A program made the translations under genes and the position numbers. A stretch of DNA of 64,000 bases from Companilactobacillus formosensis (GTDB taxonomy: Bacteria; Bacillota; Bacilli; Lactobacillales; Lactobacillaceae): positions 62,001-126,000 of the forward strand of contig NZ_BJDU01000002.1 in NCBI RefSeq assembly GCF_005405305.1. The letters are read 5' to 3'. Positions within the stretch are counted from its first letter, which is position 1. Every line of letters starts with the position of its first letter. Under the pieces are notes generated by a model that did no database searches, was not told the origin of the DNA, and was given only the letters and a program-made list of their open reading frames with translations. Positions 57,629-64,000 of the stretch are shown piece by piece.

Positions 57629-59827
57629 ATGGCAACTAAAGAAGCAGAAAACAAAATGGTGGATTTGGCAAAACCAGTTCATCAACAATTAAATCAATAT
57701 CGCGTTCAACAGATTCAATCGGTGTTGAGTTTATTAGATGAAGGAAACACGGTTCCTTTTATCGCTCGTTATCGAAAAGAACGTACGGGAACTTTGGACG
57801 AAGTGGCGATTCGAGAAATTGAAGATGAGACACATCGTTTGATGAAAATCAACCAAAGACGTCAAGACGTTTTAAAGTTGATTCAAGAACAAGGTAAGTT
57901 AACTCCTGAACTCAAACAAAAATTAGAGCAGGCAACAGTATTGCAACAAGTCGAAGATCTCTATCTTCCTTACAAGCAAAAACGTCGGACTAAAGCTACG
58001 ATTGCTAAAGAAGCTGGCTTAGAGCCTTTAGCTAAGTGGTTATTAACTTTTCCAAATGGAAACTTAGATAAAAAAGCTCGAGATTTTATCGATGCTAAAA
58101 AGGATTTGCCTGATTTAGCAGCAGTTTGGGCTGGAGTACACGAAATATTAGCCGAAAACTTCAGTGAGCGAGCTGATTTCAGAGAATGGATTAGACAATA
58201 TACTTGGCAAAATGGTGAACTGACTAGTAAGTTAAAGCGTGGTGCTAAGGAAAAGGACGAACAAGCAGTTTATGAAACTTATTACGACTTCCAACAAAAA
58301 TTAAAACAAGTTCCACCTTATCGAATTCTTGCCATCAATCGTGGTGAAAAGGAAAAGATTTTGACCGTAGGAATTGCTATCGATGCAACACAGATCTTAC
58401 GTCATGGACATTCTAAATTAGTCGGTCGTAACCGTGGCTTAGCAGTTGAAAAAATTGATACAGCTTTTGAAGATTCTTACAAGCGTTTCTTAGGACCAGC
58501 TATCGAACGTGAATTACGCCACCAATTATCAGAGAAGGCTGATAATCATGCTATTCAAGTCTTTGGTAATAATTTGTACCACCTTTTGATGCAAGCACCT
58601 TTGAAAGGTAAAGTTGTGATGGGCTTTGACCCAGCTTATCGAACAGGTTGTAAATTAGCCATTATCGATGCCAATGGTCGTTTTCTAACTAAGCAAGTGA
58701 TTTATCCTCACAAGCCAGCTAGTGAAAAACAACGGGCAGCGGCAGCACCTGAATTTAAAAAACTATTAGAGAAGTATCATGTTCAAATGATTGCTATTGG
58801 AAATGGAACGGCCAGTCGTGAATCAGAAGAATTTGTCAGTGGTATTTTAAAGACTATCAAGCAGCCAATTTATTATGTTATCGTCAATGAAGCAGGAGCC
58901 TCGGTTTATTCCGCCAGTGCCAATGCCAGAGCTGAATTTGCTGATTTGCACGTTGAAGAACGTTCAGCTATTAGTATTGGTCGTCGGTTGCAAGATCCAT
59001 TGGCTGAATTGATCAAAGTTGATCCTAAAGCAATTGGTGTCGGACAATATCAACACGATGTTCCGGAGAAAGCTTTAGATGAACAATTAGATCGAGTCGT
59101 TGAAACAGCGGTCAATCAAGTTGGGGTTAACGTTAATACGGCCAGCCCAGAATTATTGACGCATATTTCCGGTTTGACAGCGACAACAGCCAAAAACATT
59201 GTCAAATTCAGAAATGAAAATGGTTCATTTACCGACAGACAATCATTGAAGTCAGTTCCACGTTTAGGTCCTAAAGCCTATCAACAAGCAGTCGGTTTCT
59301 TAAGAATTATCGGTGGAAGTGATCCGTTGGACAATACTGATATCCACCCGGAAAGTTATTCTGCTACTAGAGAATTGTTGAAGAGTATTGATGAAACACC
59401 ACAAGCAGTGGGAACTCCGAAATTACAACAACAATTAAGTAAGTTGAATCAAGAAAAATCAGCTCAACAGCTAAATATCGGGGTAGCTACTTTGACTGAT
59501 ATTATCGCTGGTTTGAGTAAGCCAGGACGAGACTTGCGTGACAGTATGCCAGCACCACTGCTTCGTCAAGATGTTTTAACGATGGCTGACTTGAAACCAG
59601 GGATGGAACTTCAAGGTACAGTTCGTAATGTAATTGACTTTGGAGCATTCGTTGATATTGGTGTGAAACAAGATGGTTTGGTGCACATTTCTCAATTGTC
59701 CGACCATTTTGTCAGTGATCCTAGTACCGTTGTGACGATTGGTGATATTGTGACGGTTTGGGTTTTGAGCGTAGACGAGAACCGTAATCGAATTCAGTTA
59801 ACGATGAAAAAGCCAGTAAAGAAATAA
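57629..59827 (+). CDS. tex: Tex family transcription accessory protein (S1 RNA-binding)
   Basis: 732 residues, the usual Tex size. Order: N-terminal helical Tex domain (QIQSVLSLLDEGNTVPFIAR, then YRKERTGTLDE), YqgF/RNase H-like domain (about 325-450; VVMGFDPAYRTGCKLAIID), tandem helix-hairpin-helix (about 495-565; VNVNTASPELLTHISGLTA), and S1 domain (about 655-728; GTVRNVIDFGAFVDIGVKQD). Cytoplasmic RNA/DNA-binding protein affecting transcription of varied genes. TATAAT at 57581-57586 is a plausible -10; GGAGGG precedes the ATG. Confidence 0.96.
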   Translation: MATKEAENKMVDLAKPVHQQLNQYRVQQIQSVLSLLDEGNTVPFIARYRKERTGTLDEVAIREIEDETHRLMKINQRRQDVLKLIQEQGKLTPELKQKLEQATVLQQVEDLYLPYKQKRRTKATIAKEAGLEPLAKWLLTFPNGNLDKKARDFIDAKKDLPDLAAVWAGVHEILAENFSERADFREWIRQYTWQNGELTSKLKRGAKEKDEQAVYETYYDFQQKLKQVPPYRILAINRGEKEKILTVGIAIDATQILRHGHSKLVGRNRGLAVEKIDTAFEDSYKRFLGPAIERELRHQLSEKADNHAIQVFGNNLYHLLMQAPLKGKVVMGFDPAYRTGCKLAIIDANGRFLTKQVIYPHKPASEKQRAAAAPEFKKLLEKYHVQMIAIGNGTASRESEEFVSGILKTIKQPIYYVIVNEAGASVYSASANARAEFADLHVEERSAISIGRRLQDPLAELIKVDPKAIGVGQYQHDVPEKALDEQLDRVVETAVNQVGVNVNTASPELLTHISGLTATTAKNIVKFRNENGSFTDRQSLKSVPRLGPKAYQQAVGFLRIIGGSDPLDNTDIHPESYSATRELLKSIDETPQAVGTPKLQQQLSKLNQEKSAQQLNIGVATLTDIIAGLSKPGRDLRDSMPAPLLRQDVLTMADLKPGMELQGTVRNVIDFGAFVDIGVKQDGLVHISQLSDHFVSDPSTVVTIGDIVTVWVLSVDENRNRIQLTMKKPVKK

Positions 59828-59837
59828 ACCATTAAGA

Positions 59838-59885
59838 AGACTATCAGACCTCGGACTTCTTTTGAGTAGATAGTCTCTTTTGTTA
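59838..59885 (+). terminator. Terminator after tex
   Basis: AGACTATC (59838-59845) pairs with GATAGTCT (59869-59876) around a long spacer that can fold further; followed by CTTTTGTT. Confidence 0.65.
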
Positions 59886-60081
59886 CAATCCAGTAAAGAA
59901 GTGAAACTCATTATTGGATTTTTTTATATATGCATAAAAGTAATTTCTGGGAATATTTCTTTGATAGTTTTGTTAAGGTACTCGATCCATTTAATTGGTT
60001 ATAAGTTAAAATGTTTGCTTTAATTTTTTATCTCCAATATAGTTATCAACATCACTTACAAGTGTAATACGGAGGCATTTA

Positions 60082-60765
60082 ATGACAAAAGCATTGATCG
60101 TAGTAACTAATACTGCAAAATTTCCAACTATTAATCGAGCAACAGGCTTATGGTTGAGTGAAGCAACTCATTTCAACAAGGTAATGAAGGATAATAATAT
60201 CGACGTCGATTACGTTAGTCCTAATGGTGGATACGTTCCAATCGATCCTGGTAGTTTAGCACCTGATTCAATGGATGAGACTAACTGGAGTTTCTATAAT
60301 GAGGAGAAATATCGTGATCAGGTCTTAGGCCAATCACTTTCAGTAAAGCAAGTTGATCCTAAAAATTATGACATTATTTACTTTGCAGGTGGTCATGGTG
60401 TTATGTGGGACTTCCCAGAAAACAAGGCCTTAGGTGAAATTGCTAAAACTATTTACAACCGTGGTGGTATCGTTTCGGCTGTCTGTCACGGAGTAGTTGG
60501 TTTACTTTCAATGAAAGACGAAGAAAGCAAGTCTTGGATCAATGGTAAGAACATAACTGGTTTTACTAATGAAGAAGAGGAAATCAATAAATTAACTGAT
60601 GCTGTTCCATTCTTAACTGAGGAAGCTTTGAAGAATGCTGGTGCCAATCACACTAAAACAGCAGCCTATACGGAAAACGTTGTTACCGATGGACGTTTAG
60701 TAACTGGTCAAAATCCTCAATCGGCTCGTGGAGTTGGGGAAGCTGTTATCGAACTACTTTCTTAA
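60082..60765 (+). CDS. DJ-1/PfpI family protein (Hsp31-like, type 1 glutamine amidotransferase fold)
   Basis: 227 residues with the family's nucleophilic elbow Cys135 in VSAVCHGVVGLL, YFAGGHGVMWDF before it, and NPQSARGVGEAV at the end. Members act as glyoxalase III, protein deglycase or chaperone. GGAGG is 8 bases before the ATG. The gap 59828-60081 holds the tex terminator and no other feature I can support. Confidence 0.9.
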   Translation: MTKALIVVTNTAKFPTINRATGLWLSEATHFNKVMKDNNIDVDYVSPNGGYVPIDPGSLAPDSMDETNWSFYNEEKYRDQVLGQSLSVKQVDPKNYDIIYFAGGHGVMWDFPENKALGEIAKTIYNRGGIVSAVCHGVVGLLSMKDEESKSWINGKNITGFTNEEEEINKLTDAVPFLTEEALKNAGANHTKTAAYTENVVTDGRLVTGQNPQSARGVGEAVIELLS

Positions 60766-60780
60766 AATAATTAGTAAATT

Positions 60781-60813
60781 AGAGTTGGATTTTTAAAATC
60801 CAGCTCTTTTTTT
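60781..60813 (+). terminator. Terminator after the DJ-1 gene
   Basis: AGAGTTGGATTTT pairs with AAAATCCAGCTCT (G-U pair), then T7. Confidence 0.85.
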
Positions 60814-60934
60814 GTGCCAAATGGTATTTTTATCCAAAATTAATAAAAATATTTTTCAAAAATTGGTTTGACCTTATGATTTCCATAAGATAATATTAAT
60901 ATCAAGAAATCGATAAGGGAGTAATAAACTATTA

Positions 60935-62512
60935 ATGAAAATGAAGAAGGCGAATATTTTATCATGTGTTGCAATTAGTGCAATTGTATTATCAGGGATG
61001 GGAATCACAAACGTGAAAGCTAGTGATAATACAGCAGTATCAATTGAAAAGGTAGCAGAGAAGTCACTAAATCCAGAAGTTCAAAATGGTGGAAAAGTTA
61101 GTGATGACTTCCAAGATGTATCAAAAAATAATTTGGGATACGCTTCTAAATTTCACATCTTTGCTAAAGAAGCAACTTTAAATGCACATACAAATGGAAA
61201 CCTTGCGGTTGGATCTTTATTCGGAAATGTTAACTTTGGGACAAACATTACGGATGAAAAATTATTAGATAAAGATATTTCTTATGTTCAAGAAGTAAAA
61301 AACATGTCAGAGAGTTCATTCGTTAGTGCTAATGATCACCGTACAAATAAAGTGGTTTTTGGTGAAGTAAACGACATTGAATTGGGTAAAGACAATACTT
61401 CTCCTTTAGTTAATGAAACACCAATCAATCACTTACTTAATAATGAAATTTTCCAAGACAAAGACTCTAATGAGTATCTTGATTTTGACCAAGAGTTTGC
61501 TAAATTAGAGAACAAATCAGCAGGCTTAGTTTCAACAAATTCTAAGACAATTACTAATGCTGATTTTCCAGATCAAAACCAACGAGTAATTGACCTCAGT
61601 GATTTTGAAGCTGATGCTAACAATCAAATCGTAATCAATTTGGATCCAGAAGTTTTGAATGCTAGTACACCTTTAACAATTTCCGGGTTGTCAGCTGACA
61701 AAGGTGGTACTTCAATTATCATCAATGTTGACACAAAGGGACAAAATCCTTATGCAATGAACTCTCAAATTAAGTTGAGATTCAATAATGGCGAAGAAAA
61801 TTCTATCGAACGACCAAATCAGGAAACAGAATACTTCGATGACAACCATTTACTTTGGAACTTTTATGATAGTACAGCAGCTAATAAGCAATTCGACGGT
61901 ATTATTGAAATGAATAATACTTTTCAAGGTAGTGTCTTGGCTCCAGATGCAACAATCAATATTCATCATAATCTAGACGGTAATATCGTAGCTGAACAAG
62001 TGAATGTCGTTGGTGGCGAAACTCACAGATGGGATTTGCAAGACAACAACAATATTGTGACTGTTCCAGAAGAACCAGGCGAACCAGATGAAAACAATGA
62101 AGGTAAAGAATTAGTAGACCCTGGCTTTACAATTGATCCAACGCCAACAAATCCAGAACCAACTCCAAATCCTGACGAAAATGTAGATGGAAAGGATGAC
62201 GAAGATGATGATCAAGAAATCATTATCAACGGTGGTTCAGAAGGCGATTTAGATGGTAGTGGTAATTTAGATTTAACTGGTAAAGAAGTTAATGTTCAAA
62301 ACCCTGGTAGTAGTGAAGAAAAAACATTGTCTTCAATAAATGAGGGTAGTGGATTGGTTCCATTGACTAATGCTGCACAATCAACTGATACAAGTTCAGC
62401 AAGTGGATTAAGTAGATTGCCACAAGCTGGTGCTACTAGTGGTATTTTGATGACAGTTGCTGGTGTAATTATGTTGGAATTAGGCATTGTGTTTAAGAAA
62501 GTAAAATCGTAA
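60935..62512 (+). CDS. Cell-wall-anchored surface protein with choice-of-anchor A-type (collagen-binding-like) domain
   Basis: 525 residues: Sec signal peptide (cleavage near VKA, about residue 29), an adhesin domain of the choice-of-anchor A/collagen-binding type (about 65-370; FHIFAKEATLNAHTNGNLAV, FQGSVLAPDATINIHHNLDG), an acidic Pro/Asp-rich linker (about 375-430; EEPGEPDENNEG), and a sorting signal LPQAG at 495-499 with a membrane helix and Lys tail. It is therefore sortase-attached to the wall. LPQAG differs from the common LPxTG at position 4 (Ala for Thr). AAGGGAG precedes the start at a slightly long distance. Ligand unknown. Confidence 0.85.
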   Translation: MKMKKANILSCVAISAIVLSGMGITNVKASDNTAVSIEKVAEKSLNPEVQNGGKVSDDFQDVSKNNLGYASKFHIFAKEATLNAHTNGNLAVGSLFGNVNFGTNITDEKLLDKDISYVQEVKNMSESSFVSANDHRTNKVVFGEVNDIELGKDNTSPLVNETPINHLLNNEIFQDKDSNEYLDFDQEFAKLENKSAGLVSTNSKTITNADFPDQNQRVIDLSDFEADANNQIVINLDPEVLNASTPLTISGLSADKGGTSIIINVDTKGQNPYAMNSQIKLRFNNGEENSIERPNQETEYFDDNHLLWNFYDSTAANKQFDGIIEMNNTFQGSVLAPDATINIHHNLDGNIVAEQVNVVGGETHRWDLQDNNNIVTVPEEPGEPDENNEGKELVDPGFTIDPTPTNPEPTPNPDENVDGKDDEDDDQEIIINGGSEGDLDGSGNLDLTGKEVNVQNPGSSEEKTLSSINEGSGLVPLTNAAQSTDTSSASGLSRLPQAGATSGILMTVAGVIMLELGIVFKKVKS

Positions 62513-62664
62513 TTATATGGTTGTATTCAAAAAAAAGTTTGAGAATTATTTTCTAATTGAAAATTTTCTTAGGCTTTTTTATTAGATTTCAATTAATTAA
62601 ATGTTGAAATTATTAAAATGAAGTGCTAGGATATTCACAATAAATAAAGGAGGTTGTCGATGCT

Positions 62665-62724
62665 ATGGATAAAGTTATTGTTGTAAACAGTACATTGGCA
62701 ATCTTGGCCGTCATTTTGATTTGA
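62665..62724 (+). CDS. Candidate 19-residue hydrophobic peptide
   Basis: MDKVIVVNSTLAILAVILI, preceded by a strong AAAGGAGG (62646-62653; 11 bases to this ATG). An out-of-frame ATG at 62660 gives an 8-residue alternative. Almost entirely hydrophobic after residue 3, so it could insert in the membrane, as small type I toxins or signal peptides do (inference). Immediately followed by a terminator. The 517-base region 62513-63029 otherwise holds the terminators and promoter listed. Confidence 0.4.
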   Translation: MDKVIVVNSTLAILAVILI

Positions 62725-62762
62725 AAAAGGACTTAGACTATAAAATGTCAAGCCCTTTTTTC
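62722..62762 (+). terminator. Terminator of the small peptide locus
   Basis: AAAAAGGACTT with AAGCCCTTTTT, bulged stem, T6 run, starting on the peptide stop codon. Confidence 0.7.
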
Positions 62763-62783
62763 CGTTCGAATGAGGGCTTGAGA

Positions 62784-62821
62784 AATAGGTCTCATCCGAA
62801 AGGATGAGACCTATTTTTTTG
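62784..62821 (+). terminator. Second, very strong terminator with GAAA tetraloop
   Basis: 14-bp perfect stem (62784-62797 with 62802-62815) capped by GAAA, then T7. Only 22 bases after the previous terminator, with no gene between. Confidence 0.92.
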
Positions 62822-62948
62822 TTATTATTTTTAGTGTATTTGAAATTAGAAAAAATTTAATTTTAAATGGGCTCTATTTGAACTCGGTCTATATTATGAG
62901 TGCTAAACTACTGGCACGTAAGGAATTTGGGCATTTTTGAAATAAGCA

Positions 62949-62977
62949 TTGACATTAAAAAAATCTAATAATATAAT
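62949..62977 (+). promoter_or_regulatory. Consensus sigma-A promoter of the amino-acid ABC operon
   Basis: TTGACA (62949-62954), 17-base spacer, TATAAT (62972-62977): exact consensus. Confidence 0.85.
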
Positions 62978-62988
62978 TCAGTTCATAA

Positions 62989-63008
62989 ATAACGTTATAT
63001 AACGTTAT
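62989..63008 (+). promoter_or_regulatory. Tandem palindromic operator
   Basis: ATAACGTTAT occurs twice head to tail, one helical turn apart; each copy and the whole 20 bp are perfect palindromes. It starts just after the expected transcription start, a repressor position. Confidence 0.65.
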
Positions 63009-63029
63009 AAATTAAGAAGGGGTGATTTT

Positions 63030-63836
63030 ATGAGAAAAAGATTTATCTATTTAATGATGCTGGTTTTTTCGTTAACTTTGATCTTAGTAGGATGCGGAAA
63101 TAAAAGTAATAATGCGTCCTCATTGGATAAGATTCTAAACAAAGGAGTTCTCACAGTAGGCATGATTAACTCTAATCCACCATATGAATATCAAGTCAAT
63201 AAAGATAGCAAGCAGAGTATGAAGGGTTCAGACGTAAAACTGATTAAAAAAATTGCTTCTAAACTTGGAGTTAAATATAAGATAAAAACTATGGATTTGG
63301 ATGGGCTATTGCCAGCTTTACAATCCGGAAAAGTTGATATGTTGGTCACTTCTTTAAGCCCAACTCCGGAGAGAAAAAAGGGTGCAACCTTTTCCAAAGT
63401 CTACTTTAGAAGTACAAATACTTTAGTTATAAGAAAAGAAGATAAGTCAAAATATTATAACGATATTGATCAGCTTGATAATAAAAAGATTGCAGTGGTA
63501 AATAATTCTACTCAACAACCTATGATTGAAAAGAGTTTCCCAAATGTATCATTAACGAAACTATCTAAAGTCACTGATTTAGCACTGGCTTTAAATAATA
63601 ATAAAGTAGATGCTTTTTCAATCGATGTACCAACGGCTACAATTTTGCTTCGACAAAATCCTGATTTAATGATGACAAAGTGGCGTCATAAGGATTCCAG
63701 CCTTGGAGCCGCTGTGGCAATGCCAAAAGATACTTCCAAGGATTTAGTAAATAAAGTTAATAAAATTGTAAAATCTAACAAAACTAATTATGAAAAATGG
63801 GTTCAAGATTCTGCGGAGCAAGTTCCAACTGATTAA
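63030..63836 (+). CDS. Amino-acid ABC transporter substrate-binding lipoprotein
   Basis: 268 residues with a lipoprotein signal peptide and lipobox LVGC, then a family-3 solute-binding domain (GVLTVGMINSNPPYEY, LLPALQSGKVDMLVTSLSPT, KIAVVNNSTQQPM). Binds a polar or basic amino acid outside the membrane and delivers it to the permease that follows 20 bases downstream. AAGGGG precedes the ATG. Strong promoter and tandem operator upstream. Confidence 0.93.
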   Translation: MRKRFIYLMMLVFSLTLILVGCGNKSNNASSLDKILNKGVLTVGMINSNPPYEYQVNKDSKQSMKGSDVKLIKKIASKLGVKYKIKTMDLDGLLPALQSGKVDMLVTSLSPTPERKKGATFSKVYFRSTNTLVIRKEDKSKYYNDIDQLDNKKIAVVNNSTQQPMIEKSFPNVSLTKLSKVTDLALALNNNKVDAFSIDVPTATILLRQNPDLMMTKWRHKDSSLGAAVAMPKDTSKDLVNKVNKIVKSNKTNYEKWVQDSAEQVPTD

Positions 63837-63856
63837 AGATTAATGAGGTGACAAAG

Positions 63857-64000
63857 ATGGGTGATTATTCGTTTCTTACCAATTATTGGCAATTATTTAT
63901 TAAAGGAGTAGTGGTAACCGTCGAACTAGCGATTATTTCGATAATTATGGGTTTGATATTAGGAATAATTTTAGCCGTGATGAAACGTTCAAGTATTTTT
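63857..64000 (+). CDS. Amino-acid ABC transporter permease, N-terminal part
   Basis: 48 codons visible before the right edge: MGDYSFLTNYWQLFIKGVVV, then a first membrane helix, typical of HisM/GlnP-type permeases (LFIKGVVVTVELAI). GAGGTG precedes the ATG. Partial gene. Confidence 0.85.
   Translation, partial: MGDYSFLTNYWQLFIKGVVVTVELAIISIIMGLILGIILAVMKRSSIF

Overview
The window comes from a low-GC Firmicute, most likely a member of the Lactobacillaceae (a Companilactobacillus-like lactobacillus). This is inferred from the A+T-rich codon use, strong AGGAGG ribosome sites, CcpA-type cre boxes, many beta-glucoside PTS/6-phospho-beta-glucosidase pairs, Cof-type HAD phosphatases, and an LPxxG surface protein. 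I saw no rRNA, tRNA, CRISPR array or prophage.

Positions 1-20.7 kb form a rhamnose and rhamnoside island. It opens with a rha operon (sugar permease tail, rhaB, rhaM, rhaA, rhaD), then a cation diffusion facilitator. Next are an AraC regulator divergent from a GH2 beta-galactosidase-like enzyme, a GH78 alpha-L-rhamnosidase broken by a one-base frameshift, and a reverse-strand operon GH3 - GH78 - GH43. That operon is divergent from a second AraC regulator, which is followed by an MFS permease. An identical 15-bp site lies, in the same orientation, upstream of both the GH3 operon and the MFS gene. Together these genes would strip rhamnose, xylose/arabinose and glucose/galactose from plant glycosides and feed rhamnose into the rha pathway.

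An IS3-family element (20745-22205) with 26-bp terminal repeats and a frameshifted orfB follows. It sits in what looks like half of a transcription terminator. The next locus (22.3-26.8 kb) is a decayed beta-glucoside unit: a PTS EIIBCA with a stop codon directly after its phosphorylatable cysteine, an intact GH1, and a frameshifted RpiR regulator.

Positions 26.8-33.4 kb hold the most unusual operon: two tandem neutral-ceramidase-like proteins, a PTS EIIBCA and an amidohydrolase-2 protein, with a divergent LysR regulator and an apparent LysR operator. Positions 33.4-37.8 kb carry an intact LacI/PTS/GH1 unit with two perfect palindromic operators. Then come a secreted family-8 polysaccharide lyase (38.1-40.9 kb) and a LacI regulator fused to an extracellular-solute-binding domain. 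The fusion protein is divergent from an ABC transporter operon that ends in a glycerophosphodiester phosphodiesterase (43.2-47.8 kb).

From 48 kb onward the content is mostly housekeeping or accessory: VanZ-like protein, esterase, aldo/keto reductase, three HAD phosphatases, universal stress protein, an XRE-membrane regulator facing a related membrane protein, small toxin-like and fragmentary genes, Tex, a DJ-1/PfpI protein, a cell-wall-anchored surface protein, a small peptide locus with tandem terminators, and the start of an amino-acid ABC transporter operon. Several genes (GH78, RpiR, IS orfB) are broken at homopolymer runs, so sequencing error must be excluded before calling them decayed.
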